Source of the DNA: Leucocoprinus leucothites
Taxonomy: Eukaryota > Basidiomycota > Agaricomycetes > Agaricales > Agaricaceae
Direction: 5' to 3'
Assembly: GCA_013368445.1 (NCBI GenBank)
Contig: JAACJO010000012.1
Location: 930,001 to 994,000 of the forward strand
Length of the DNA stretch: 64,000 nt
Made by a program: the position numbers and the translations under genes. Position 1 is the first letter of the stretch. Every line of letters begins with the position of its first letter. Shown here piece by piece: positions 54,713 through 64,000 of the stretch. The notes under the pieces were generated by a model. That model had not been told where the DNA came from and ran no database searches. It worked only from the letters and a program-made list of their open reading frames with translations.

Positions 54713-56813
54713 TCATGAGGTATTGGCCAGAGGATGGTCGGTGGCTGGTGGAGACAAGGTTAGAATTAAAATTCCTGTATTAGAGGGGTCCACTTTGCAA
54801 GGAATCTGTTGACTAAAGTTGTTGGAGGCGACGATCAGCGAACAGAATTTGAGATAGCAAGATAGGATCTTAGACGCACTTCCGCATCACCTCAGCGATA
54901 TGATTCTTGACTACGGGAACACCATTCTTAGAATGGAGGCCCTTGCCAACGATGACGTTTAATGTCGTCTGGCCATTCTTAAGTAACTCACGGAACGCCT
55001 GCTCAGTCTTCTGAAGAGCTTCCTCAGGTTTTAAACCATGAACGTCAATTGTATTTGGTTTCTGGAGATGGTTGCGTCCTGTAACAAAATCCAGTGAGTC
55101 ATACATACTCTGAATCAGCTCGGTGACGATCCCACCTGCATAGAAACGCCTTGCAGCCCTCTCATGCAGCTTTCTCATTCGTTCTTCGGCGTCCTTAATG
55201 TCACCTCGCAAGAACAATGCATCCCTTGCTCTTCGTTCAACCCGAGCCTTGTGTAACTCATGCTTTAACCGCTCCAGCTCCTTTCCTTCTTCAATGGCTT
55301 GCTTTCTGATATCTTCAGCGTGATCCAATAATTTTGCGGGAATGCGTGCCGACAGCACGCTTTCGGCGTCTGAAGCATCCGATGGCGACCTTAGCTCTTC
55401 AAGATCCTGGTTAGCTTCATGTGGAGCAGAGCCGGAAAAGATATCCAGGAGGGGACCAAGAGGACGAGGAGCTACAGGTGGTTGAAGAATCGAATAACTA
55501 GAGAGTGTTGTCCCAGGGACAGGAATGGATTCTTGATCAGGCGCGATTGACTGAGAATCCAACATCAAGGGCGATAGCGCCCTTTCCCCTCGTCCCGCAC
55601 CACCCGGCGTTGAGGCAGCCGTGGCACTTTGGGACGTGCGTGGTCGCAGAACCGGAGGGGTTCTCAATTCATCGGGATCCGAGTCACCAAATTCGTATAA
55701 GTGCTGGCCGGGGGTTCTGAGCTCGTCGCCGCCGTCACTAGGTGTTTGTGATCGAACAGGGATGGGAGGGACAGGGAGCGGAATGGCTGGAGGGGCAACA
55801 GAAGGAACCGTGGAAGCCATAGGCGTGCCATCTTCTGCACGAATGTAGTGGCTGGTAGCATTTGGTATAGGCAAGGGTGCTCCACCATTATGCGATACCA
55901 ATATATAATTTTCTTCTCCCTCAACCGGTTCTTGTTCGATATCTTCGCTAACATGCTCGGAACGCGACGTAATCTCGTCAATAGTTGACAAACGGTCGAC
56001 CCGGGAGTCCATCGTTCTCTCACGGAGAGTGCTATCTGGAGGGGTCGGCGGTAGGAGAGAAGGGCGTGAAGAGGGCCCTGCAAGAGGTTCAGACGGACTC
56101 GGCTTCTCTGATTCATAGAATGCAAGAGCAGAGGCAGGACGAGTAGGAACCTGAGAGACAATGGTAGTTGTAGTCTGTTTGGGCGGGGATGTGGGGGAAT
56201 CAGGAAAAGGCGAAGGTTCTGCCTCAGCGTGCAAGAAAAAGCTTGGCGGGGTTGGAGGAGGAAAGTCAGGCGACATGAAGGCCTGATCATCAGGTCGACC
56301 GGCTCCAGTGTCAATCTGGATAGTTGGTTGGACTGGTGTGCTTGTCTGTGGTCGAGGAGCACGAACGGGAAGTGGCGGTGGTGATTCTTCTGGCTCCTGG
56401 TAAACTCGTATATGGGAGGGGACATGTGAGGGGGCAGATCTGGAATAGCGACTCCGTTTCTCGCGGGCTCGGCGGCTGGACGGTGACTTCATATTAGCGC
56501 CGATGTTTTCCGCAAGGCTGGGGAGCAGAGATTCTGAAACGACGGCCCCGATAGCTGCCCAAAGGCCAACCATTTTTACTCTTGACCAGTGCCCCGCAAT
56601 GAGGAAGTCTATTATGAGCCTTAGACCGAACGCCAGGTAATGGTCGAGTGGGGATGATGGAGAAGAGGGAGAAGGATGAAAAGAGAGCTGGTGGACGAGG
56701 ATGCCCTCCCAAAGCCCCAAAACAGCTGGAGCGATAGATGACATCGGCGATGTTAGGCGAATCAGGGACACTCGGAGACCGAGTCCAGTCGCAAGTGAGA
56801 GTGCGACGTCCAT
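54713..56813 (-). CDS. Membrane-anchored protein with DUF1771-like helix and intact Smr domain
   Basis: Minus-strand exons 56813-54876 and 54805-54713 give 676 residues. The N-terminus MDVALSLATGLGLRVSLIRL, then PAVLGLWEGILVHQL and LAFGLRLIIDFLIAGHW, is hydrophobic and matches the N-terminus of the 6584-10314 gene (LGLRF, LWEGV, AVRLFVDFLV). A disordered Pro/Ser-rich middle follows. The C-terminus has a charged helix (HAEDIRKQAIEEGKELERLK ... RAARRFYAGG), then a canonical Smr domain: TIDVHGLKPEEALQKTEQAF, VIVGKGLHSKNGVPVVK and, in the last exon, CKVDPSNTGILIL. Smr domains bind or cut nucleic acid, here tethered to a membrane. The exon 1 donor (TGC|GTCTAAG) is not strong but gives the correct C-terminal Smr strand. 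Start chosen at the first ATG; a non-ATG start 12 bp upstream is unlikely. Confidence 0.87.
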
Positions 56814-58429
56814 TGGAGGTTTCAAGGGAACGACTGGAGATGGGTTAAGAGATATTGGAGGCGGCCGCAGGGAAGTATTGGTTATCTGGATGAAAGTAGA
56901 AAGAAATGAACATCACACTGCAGGACCGCAATGTTTTTGCGTGGACCTGGTACTATATGTGACTGCTGGCAGAAGTAATGAAAGCCTCGTGGTGTTCACG
57001 CTGTGTTTGCTTAAGTAGGTACGTGAGGGGCAATTTCCGTTTGCGCCGTGTAGGGTATTGGGCACGACAGGGATGCGCGTGAGTTTGGTTTGAAAAGGGA
57101 AAGACTTCAGCCAGCTGAGCATAAAGGGTTGGAGGACAAACAAGCCGACAGGGATAAGTTACTCACCAGAGGTCGTGACGATAGTGTTCAAGGCGTGTCG
57201 TAATATTCGTGGTGTTTCACTCGAATGCAATAAACCCAAGGACCAAGAGAATGACTGAAAAGGGAACAGCCCAGCGACCAGCTTAAGTTCATGCGCTTCA
57301 TTTTGTCCCTACTCTGTCCATCGCAATTGTACCGTGAGAACGAGTGGATCAGGGCCGCAACAATATTACCTATCCACGCATTGTCGGCGTTGAGCGTTGA
57401 GCGCTGAACGTTTAAAAAAAGACAACGGCTCGAGGTTAACGTTGACCATTGTTCTGGCAACATGACCCCATACTCCGAGAATAACTTCCATCACGCATCA
57501 TGCATCAATATCATGATTCCTGTTTTCCTCTTCAGCACTTGTGTCGCACCAGACCTCGCACAAGTACTTTCAATTCAAGCCCTCAAGTGTCAAGGCATTC
57601 CTCCGACAAGCGAATCATACCCGTTGTCGAATATTCATGATCAAAATGCTGGGCTTATATTGTATGTGCTTGAGACTGTCTACCAGCTTTGCGCATCCCG
57701 CCCCACGTGTATCCATTGCGCTGTGCAATCAATACTCATTGCCTTGGCGTGAACGAGATTGGCGCGCGGAATCCTCGCGTTTTCAAGCCACGAACGAGCT
57801 TGTAAATAGCAACTCTAATGGATAGCGAGAGCCATCGTGATAACTACCTTTCTTTTTTGCACTGGCAGGTGAAATCGATTCACTTGATTGTTGTCGAGGA
57901 CACACAGTCAGCTCGGCGGCCAAGGTTTCCTCCTTCACCTGGCCTAGCTGCATGACCCAGAAACCTGTGTCGCGATCGACGCTTACGATACGAAATCCTG
58001 AAGGTCCGACTTCTCGTCAGGCTTCATCGATTCATCTCCTAGTTTGATGGTTGGACTACCTTGATGCACTGATGTTTAGGACGATCTGCGCAGCTCTTCG
58101 ACTTCGTCCTGTCCCTTGAAACCTCGGACATCCGATATTTCGTCGTGGCCGATACCTTCTTATATCCTAACCAGAGCCCCTTTTAAGTAGAGATGCCCTC
58201 CTTTACTTCACCTGACACCTTCTGCAACTTCAAACTTCAAAATATACCCAAGCCACGTCAATTTCATTGGCAATTCTTTACTCGATGTCACGAAACACAT
58301 TTCAAGTCATTCGAAAGCTATGCTCATGGCAGCAGCAGCTCCCGAGGATTTGAAGCCTCGCGGCCCCGATGAAGGTATTATAAAGTTTAGCATGGGTGCC
58401 AAAAGCCCTCGCCAGCTTCTTCTCCTTCA
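56814..58429. other. 1.6-kb divergent intergenic region
   Basis: Between the Smr gene promoter (left) and lipase A promoter (right). Frames near 57462-57825 and 56913-57463 show no domain. The TATA box of lipase A is at 58379. No gene supported. Confidence 0.45.
58379..58384 (+). promoter_or_regulatory. TATA box, lipase A
   Basis: TATAAA lies 51 bp before the ATG at 58430. Confidence 0.6.
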
Positions 58430-59747
58430 ATGAATTCTCCTCTCAGTGTCCTACTTCTGTTGACGGTTACTTCGCTCGCTGTCAGTTGGCATGCAATGGC
58501 TTTGCAAACCACAGAGAACGAACTCATTCCTCTATCTTTTGGTGGAATCAATGAGACGGTCTACAATGACCTCGTCTTCTATGCAAAATACTGCGCAGCG
58601 TCTTATGGTTCAGTGTGCCCTAGACCGATGGGCAACACCCTCGTTGAGCGAGTACGCTTTTCACCACTGTCACGACGTGAGCCTTATAAAAGCATTCTAA
58701 CAACTTGGTAATTCAGGTTAGGGACGAGGTTACAGGAACAGACGGCATGGTTGTTCGAGACGATCGACGAAAAGAAATCGTAGTTGCATTTCGAGGCACA
58801 AGTGAACTCATGGACGCTATCACTGGTAACTCCTATAGTAGCACTTACCTTACAATAATTGCCATTTCTGACTGCTATTGCCTCAGACCTTTTGTTCGTT
58901 CTTGTTCCTCTTCAGCCTCCTGGGCTCGTCCGTATGGGACAGGCAAGAGTCCACGCTGGATTCCTATCAGCCTACAATGCTGTCGCGCCGGATGTTCTGC
59001 GGATCGTCAAAACTCAGTTGGAAACCCACCCTTCTTACCAAATTATTGTCACTGGCCATTCTCTTGGGGGTGCAATTGCCCCGCTTGGGGCCATCTCAAT
59101 TAGATCAGTTCATCCCCACATTCCTATTAAGCTCTTCACGTTCGGTGGGCGATCTTCTGGTCGTGTATCAACAGTTTCGTTAACTGGTATCCCAGGTCAA
59201 CCTAGGGTTGGAAACCCGTCGTTTGCAGCCTACGTCGAGCGATTGATTGGCGTTCATAATATATTCCGAGGTATGTTATGCTCTAATACTGGCAACCCCG
59301 TCGCGCTCATGTAAGCCTTAGCGGTACACACTTTCGGTTCGTAATTTTGCTCCCCAATAAGTCACCACTCACATGACGCGCCTATCAGACGGCGTTGTTA
59401 CCCTTCCACCCAGGCTCCTTGGCTATGAGCACTAGTAAGCTTCACATCATGCTCAAATAACACTTTTGGTTTAAACGGCTAGCACAAAAGCGCGACTGAA
59501 TACTGGAACTTTATTGATCCTCGTGGGGTATTGTCCATCTGTTGGGATTATCGATCATTAACTCTACTTGGCAGCTTCTCCTCATACCACTCGCCAGTGT
59601 CAAGGAAGAGAGGATATCCTCTGCGGCAGTAGCATCCGTGAGTGCTTATCACCCAATTTTTGTTCCCCGTCTAGTACTCAAAATCTTTAATCAGTCTCGA
59701 CGGGGATCAACTTTCCCCATGTTGTTTACTTCGGACAAGGTTCGTGA
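58430..59747 (+). CDS. Secreted class 3 lipase, copy A
   Basis: Exons 58430-58651, 58717-58825, 58887-59144, 59196-59270, 59322-59336, 59389-59434, 59491-59522, 59575-59637 and 59695-59747 give 290 residues, the usual length for fungal lipase_3 enzymes. A signal peptide (MNSPLSVLLLLTVTSLAVSW..) is followed by YNDLVFYAKYCAASYGSVCP. The oxyanion region is IVVAFRGTSE, the nucleophile Ser169 in VTGHSLGGA, the predicted acid Asp227 in HTFDGVVTLPP and the predicted base His241 in GYEHYATEYW. QPRVGNPSFAAYVE is a further family block. It ends VVYFGQGS. Exon 5 is 15 nt and the Asp codon spans the following intron. It would hydrolyse ester bonds of acylglycerols or related extracellular lipids. Tandem with copy B. 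Confidence 0.92.
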
Positions 59748-60675
59748 CATAGTAAGAGCTATGGAACGAGTCCTTTCGCCTGACATAACTACTTTCTAGC
59801 CATGATTACTACCAACTCCGTCTGTACTTAGTAGAAAGAGGGGCGACTTCAGATCGGTCAGCATGGCATTTTCATCTGATAGCAGCCTAGGCTTTTCCCA
59901 TACTACCGGTTTGACAGTCTGATCTTAACATGAACTTTCTTTGAAGGTTGAAGTAGGGCCAAAGCGGGTAGCCACAAATATCAAAAATAAAAATAAGAAA
60001 AAGTCAGATTTCTTGAACAGATATGCACTTCAGATCAACCCTGGTGAGACTATGAAATTGATCAACCTCAGCTCAGGTGATTTTCCATGGCTGATGAGGA
60101 TACATATCGATACGAACGCTCAAACTGACACTTCTTCTTGAATGCTTATGAGCGATTTATCACCCTCCACGACGTGTCCTTCTTCGCGACCCCAACTCCT
60201 AAACATGGAACCGGCGCCACGATATCGCCTGTTGAGTTTCTCATACTCGCCGCACTCACCAAGGCCAAGTCACTGCAAAACCCTTTCGAGTCAATTCGGA
60301 AATCAGATCTCTTTCCAATTTTACCACAGGATATCATAATGCCGAGTTGTCTCTTCCACAAATGAATCGAGCTTCCCCTACTTTTTCAACTGTTCCCGTT
60401 TCCTCCGTCGGCAGGACGTTCCGCCCAGAGATTCAATCTACTAAAAATGACTATTCATCTGTTCCCAGCGATCCTGATTTGATATGTTTTCTACGCCTTT
60501 TGTTGAAACCATCTTCTCCAAATGCCCGACATGCGAACGCGCCTGGTGAAACATTGGACAATCAAAAAAGACCTTGCCGTGGGTTTTGGCTTACCCAAGT
60601 CAATGCCGTCCTTGAATGCTCCTGTATAAATGGGAGAAAATCATGGCCCGCCTGGTATACTCCCGTATCTCTGAA
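59748..60675. other. Intergenic region between lipase copies
   Basis: About 930 bp. The frames at 59941-60365 have no domain. The lipase B TATA box is near the right end. No repeat of the lipase coding region is seen here. Confidence 0.45.
60625..60630 (+). promoter_or_regulatory. TATA box, lipase B
   Basis: TATAAA lies 51 bp before the ATG at 60676, the same distance as in lipase A. It argues for that start over the ATGs at 60616 and 60643, which fall before or too close to the expected transcript start. Confidence 0.6.
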
Positions 60676-62003
60676 ATGTACGCCTTCAAATATCTGCAAG
60701 GCCTTATCTTGGTTACCCTAGCCGTTACTTTGCAGGTGGCGGCAGGTATACCTCCGAGCACTTACGACCGGCTTGTCTTGTATACCAAGCACTCTGCTGC
60801 CGCATACGGATTGTCATGCCCCAAGCCTGTTGGCAGCACTCTTGTCAAGCAAGTATGTTAAATGGTCGCCCCTTTATAATCTCGCACGGCGTAGTCATTC
60901 AAATACTAATGAACTGAAGATCGATAACTTTGGAACTGGCACCAACGGCTACGTTGCCAGGGACAAGAAAGGCTGCCAAGTCATTGTCGCCTTTAGAGGT
61001 ACCAGCGAACCTCTTGATGCGTTGACTGGTAAGCTCCTCCCCTTTTCCCCTCCACTAAAGGCGGACGAGCTCATTCGGCTTTCGATTCAGATATTCGTAT
61101 CGAGCTTGTGCCGTTCAGAGCCCCTGATATCACACGCCCTGGAAGGGTTAAGGTACACTCAGGCTTCTTGGAAGCCTGGAACTCTGTTGCCTCGGATGTT
61201 TTGAGCGCCATTAACAGCCAGTCTAATATTTGTCCTCGTGGCTACACTATAGTTGTCACTGGGCATTCTCTCGGTGGAGCTGTTGCATCCATCGCAGCTG
61301 CGTCTATCAAGGACACTCATCCTCATGTCCCGATCAGCCTGTACACTTTCGGTGAGCCCATGGCGGACGCTTTCTTATTCCATGGATTGTATTTATACAT
61401 CTTACTGTACAGGTCAACCTAGGGTTGGTAATCTGGCATTTGCGCGATATGTTGAACACCACGTTGGCAGTGCTAACATATACCGAGGTGCGTTCATGCT
61501 CGAATTGAATATACACGCTGATTTAAAGTGTTTTTATCGCTCTTGGCAGCTGTTCATACTCTGGGTCTCTCCTACCAAGTCAAATCATAGCCGTCCCAAC
61601 TAACTGCCTTGCAGATGGTGTTCCTGGCCTCCCGCCGCCGAGGCTTGGATATTCCCACTTGTGAGTGGTTCTAGTGATTGCCCCTCAAATGACTTCTGAC
61701 TCTCTGTGCCTGCCAGTGCTAATGAGTACTGGAACTACATAGACCCTCGTATGAGATTGCTTCCGTCTAACCTGTATTTTCTCTCTGACCTAAAGGTGTA
61801 ATTCCAGCATCTGCTGCCAATACTCGCAAGTGTAGAGGAGGAGAGGATCCTACTTGCAGTGCTTCCATTCGTAAGAGTTTTATTCAATGCTCATCGGTTC
61901 CTCGCTCATTCGATTGATAGCCTCGACCGGAATCAACCCTCCCCATTTATATTACTTTGGTCGAGGTTTGTATCATCATTCATCTGGCTATCACACGTGT
62001 TAA
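60676..62003 (+). CDS. Secreted class 3 lipase, copy B
   Basis: Exons 60676-60852, 60920-61028, 61091-61351, 61413-61487, 61550-61564, 61615-61660, 61717-61748, 61808-61870 and 61921-62003 give 286 residues. Nine exons match lipase A in order and nearly in length. The chosen start gives a classical signal peptide (MYAFKYLQGLILVTLAVTLQ, then VAAG). The catalytic set is Ser155 in VTGHSLGGA, Asp213 in DGVPGLPPPRLGY and His227 in GYSHFANEYW; VIVAFRGTSE and QPRVGNLAFARYVE are also kept. Four cysteines in the C-terminal part (RKCRGGEDPTC...) are shared with copy A. The last residues after YYFGRG differ from copy A and may be misjudged if another splice is used. Confidence 0.9.
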
Positions 62004-62416
62004 GAAAGAAGTCTGACCTTTGTACTCTCTAGTTATGACCTATGATCTAAGCCTGTGCTTCTGATCAGTGCTGTCAGAGAAGCTCCGTTGGAGACCAGAG
62101 CTTTGTACTTATAGGATAATCGAACGTCTACTGGTGCTCTGCCATCTGAAGAACATTGAAATCAATTTGTGTCTCGGATATTTGTAGCACTGAGATTCTT
62201 AAATGCGGTGGGGAAAGGCGAAAGAACCATAACTCCAAGTGGATTTAAGTAATATGAATCCTGATGCCAGTCCGGAGCTAAAATGGACTGTGACGGTGTT
62301 GGGGCGTTCATTTTAATGCCAGGGTGACAGGTGCTCGCAACGTTCTTTGTCTCTTCCTCCTGCCAGCAGTGCAACTTAGGCATCCAACTTTTTCGTCCAC
62401 TCCTTGTATTTCCGCC
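62004..62416. other. Intergenic region
   Basis: About 410 bp between lipase B and the Cys-rich protein gene; presumably the latter's promoter. No clear TATA box or gene. Confidence 0.45.
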
Positions 62417-63617
62417 ATGTTCAGGAAGCTCGTGTCCATCCTATGTGTATTCGGTATTTTCACTCTGAATGTCGGTGCAGAACGCCACACGGTGCGTTTT
62501 GATAACCGGTGAGCGATTTCCGATCCGCCTTTCTTGGCAAGGGCTAAAAGAAGTTTCAGGTGCGGTCATGGAACTGTAAGTACAATCGTTTTGACCTTCT
62601 GTCTCAGCCCATAAAAACCATTGTGGTAGCCACATTTGTTGAAGGATGGGAAAATATTGTCGCAAGGGGAGGAATATATCTCCGACGGTTCCTTTGCTTC
62701 TGGTATTGCGTAAGTGATTCGATTTTCATGCTTTCAACGCTTTGTTTTCAACTCAACTTAGTTACTTGCAAACCGGTGAGTGCTATGAAGTTTCCTTGTG
62801 TGAGCACAATTCTCATCCTCGGGGTCACCATACAGGGAGATGTAATCTCAATGGCGAGGGCTGTACGCTCGTTGAAATAACACTTATCAATCCAACGTGT
62901 CCTGGATGTGGTTCGAGCGTAGATATCTCCTTAATTCCTCCGTCAGTGCCAATTTCTGTGGCGTTGAGTATTTAGGGGCTGACACAAGAAATGCAGACTA
63001 GCCTTCTCTGTTCCTACGTCCTTCAGGTGAGCGTGGTGGCTTTTTCTGTGGCAGAGTCACCTCAAATACGGTGGCATCAATTTCAATAGTTACTTTAACG
63101 GGTGCGAAGGACAAGGATCTGTCTGTACGATGGTGTTCATGTTAAACTCAGGTGAACGGGAACTGATTCTATCTCGTCATTTGGCCAGGTACTTCCGCGA
63201 ATTGCAGCACGGCCTTTTATCTCCCCGGTGATAATCATGTGCAGGTTCAATGCGAGGAAAACGATGTATGTGAAGCTGTTAACTCATACATCATGTCGTA
63301 GGCTTAATCTTGAAAAGGTGAATCTTTTAGTGTCGTTTTGTGTTGAATCTTCCGCCTACGCCAAAGCCGACGAGGCTACCTCTTCACCAGCCCTTTCCAT
63401 TGGCGCAGAGCCAGAGGTCCCGAAAAACGATACGGTGGAATCTACCAAGCGGCCACCTCAGTCCACCGAAACAGCCACTTCAAGTTCTCCGCTGATAACG
63501 CCTGGTGCGTCAAACAAGAGGTGTAGCAGGTCGCACAACCGACGCGGAGCATCTGCTGGGACCAGGCGCAGCGCAAACTTTCATCGTAGGCATGCCAAGA
63601 ATCGATCTGGGTTCTAA
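62417..63617 (+). CDS. Secreted Cys-rich glycopeptide-like protein with basic tail
   Basis: Exons 62417-62508, 62560-62575, 62630-62709, 62762-62775, 62836-62941, 62997-63026, 63090-63124, 63189-63265 and 63318-63617 give 249 residues. A signal peptide (MFRKLVSILCVFGIFTLNVG, then A) precedes ERHTVRFDNRCGHGTP, SDGSFASGIAYLQTG, GRCNLNGEGCTLVEITLINP, SVDISLIPP, YFNGCEGQGSVCTSANCSTA and VQVQCEENDVNLLVSFC. This pattern is the secreted 'glycopeptide' family found in Agaricomycetes, with even-numbered Cys suggesting disulfides. Function is unknown. The C-terminal third is Ser/Thr/Pro-rich and ends in a very basic tail (RSHNRRGASAGTRRSANFHR...). Exons of 14 and 16 nt occur. Confidence 0.85.
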
Positions 63618-64000
63618 GTAACTATAAACACCAGAGGTCAAATGCTGTAGATATCGTAGCCACAAGGCTAGACTTTGTGGTCTGTGAGCTGTCTAGACGA
63701 CAAGCTGAAATTCGGGATTCAATTAATACTTGGCACCATGTGATTTTTGCGTAAGGCCATGAAAGAAAAAAAAAATTTAGTGGGCTCATGCCCCGGATCA
63801 CACTCAATTGTCCCTGATCGAGGTACCAAGGGCTCGATCGTTGGACGACAGTCTCACATTTCCAGATCCGGCGCTAGAAATGGTAAGACATTTTCCATTA
63901 CGAGGTGCACTGAGGTGCACATGCAGCTGGTGATTTGAAAGGTAGTCGGCTTTTATTTGGAATAGATCTGCGAAAGACCGGTCAACTGAGTTAAGCACTG
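63618..64000. other. Right window edge, no supported gene
   Basis: About 380 bp downstream of the Cys-rich gene. Short frames on both strands have no recognisable content; an A-run lies at 63768-63777. Confidence 0.4.

Overview
This is a gene-dense stretch of nuclear DNA from a filamentous basidiomycete, most likely an Agaricomycete (mushroom-forming fungus). Genes lie on both strands and most are cut by many GT-AG introns of about 50-70 bp. The families also fit: copper radical oxidase, GH92 and GH27 glycosidases, secreted class 3 lipases, a Cys-rich basidiomycete 'glycopeptide', an F-box/LRR protein and a seven-helix fungal membrane family. No phage, plasmid, CRISPR, rRNA or tRNA signal was seen. 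Exon models were built by hand from reading frame, splice sites and family consensus. In every multi-exon model the exon lengths sum to a multiple of three.

Layout. 1-568: 5' part of a probable adiponectin-receptor/HlyIII-like gene (-). 1006-1681: peptidyl-tRNA hydrolase. 2467-6042: 20-exon GH92 alpha-mannosidase. 6584-10314 (-): membrane-anchored proline-rich protein with a degenerate Smr-like end. 11340-13261: FAD monooxygenase. 14068-15394 (-): divergent protein kinase. 15963-18542 (-): copper radical oxidase. 20746-21993 (-): seven-helix membrane protein. 22770-24554: Rad9. 24592-26199 (-): F-box/LRR protein. 28039-29217 (-): PNPOx-like flavoprotein. 29980-30671 (-): Tim17. 30805-33781: 4CXXC_R1 zinc finger with DDT/WHIM-like parts. 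34769-35568 (-): MAPEG glutathione transferase. 36439-37054 (-): Sws1/ZSWIM7-like SWIM protein. 37199-39120: Trm11. 39134-45099: tandem segmental duplication carrying two GH27 alpha-galactosidases, ending in a broken F-box gene. 46618-48756 (-): MFS transporter. 49263-50458: WBP4-like zinc finger. 50900-54017 (-): a Cdc24-derived CH-PH protein lacking the RhoGEF domain, next to or spliced to a kinase. 54713-56813 (-): paralogue of the 6584 gene with an intact Smr domain. 58430-62003: tandem pair of secreted lipases. 62417-63617: secreted Cys-rich glycopeptide-like protein.

Functionally the window mixes housekeeping genes (translation, mitochondrial import, DNA damage response, tRNA modification, splicing) with secreted enzymes for sugar polymers, lipids and peroxide generation. 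The two tandem pairs at the right look like recent lineage-specific expansion. The most unusual items are the GEF-less Cdc24 derivative with its possible kinase fusion, the pair of membrane-anchored Smr proteins (one decayed), the 4CXXC_R1/DDT/WHIM protein, and several very short exons, including one of 6 nt.
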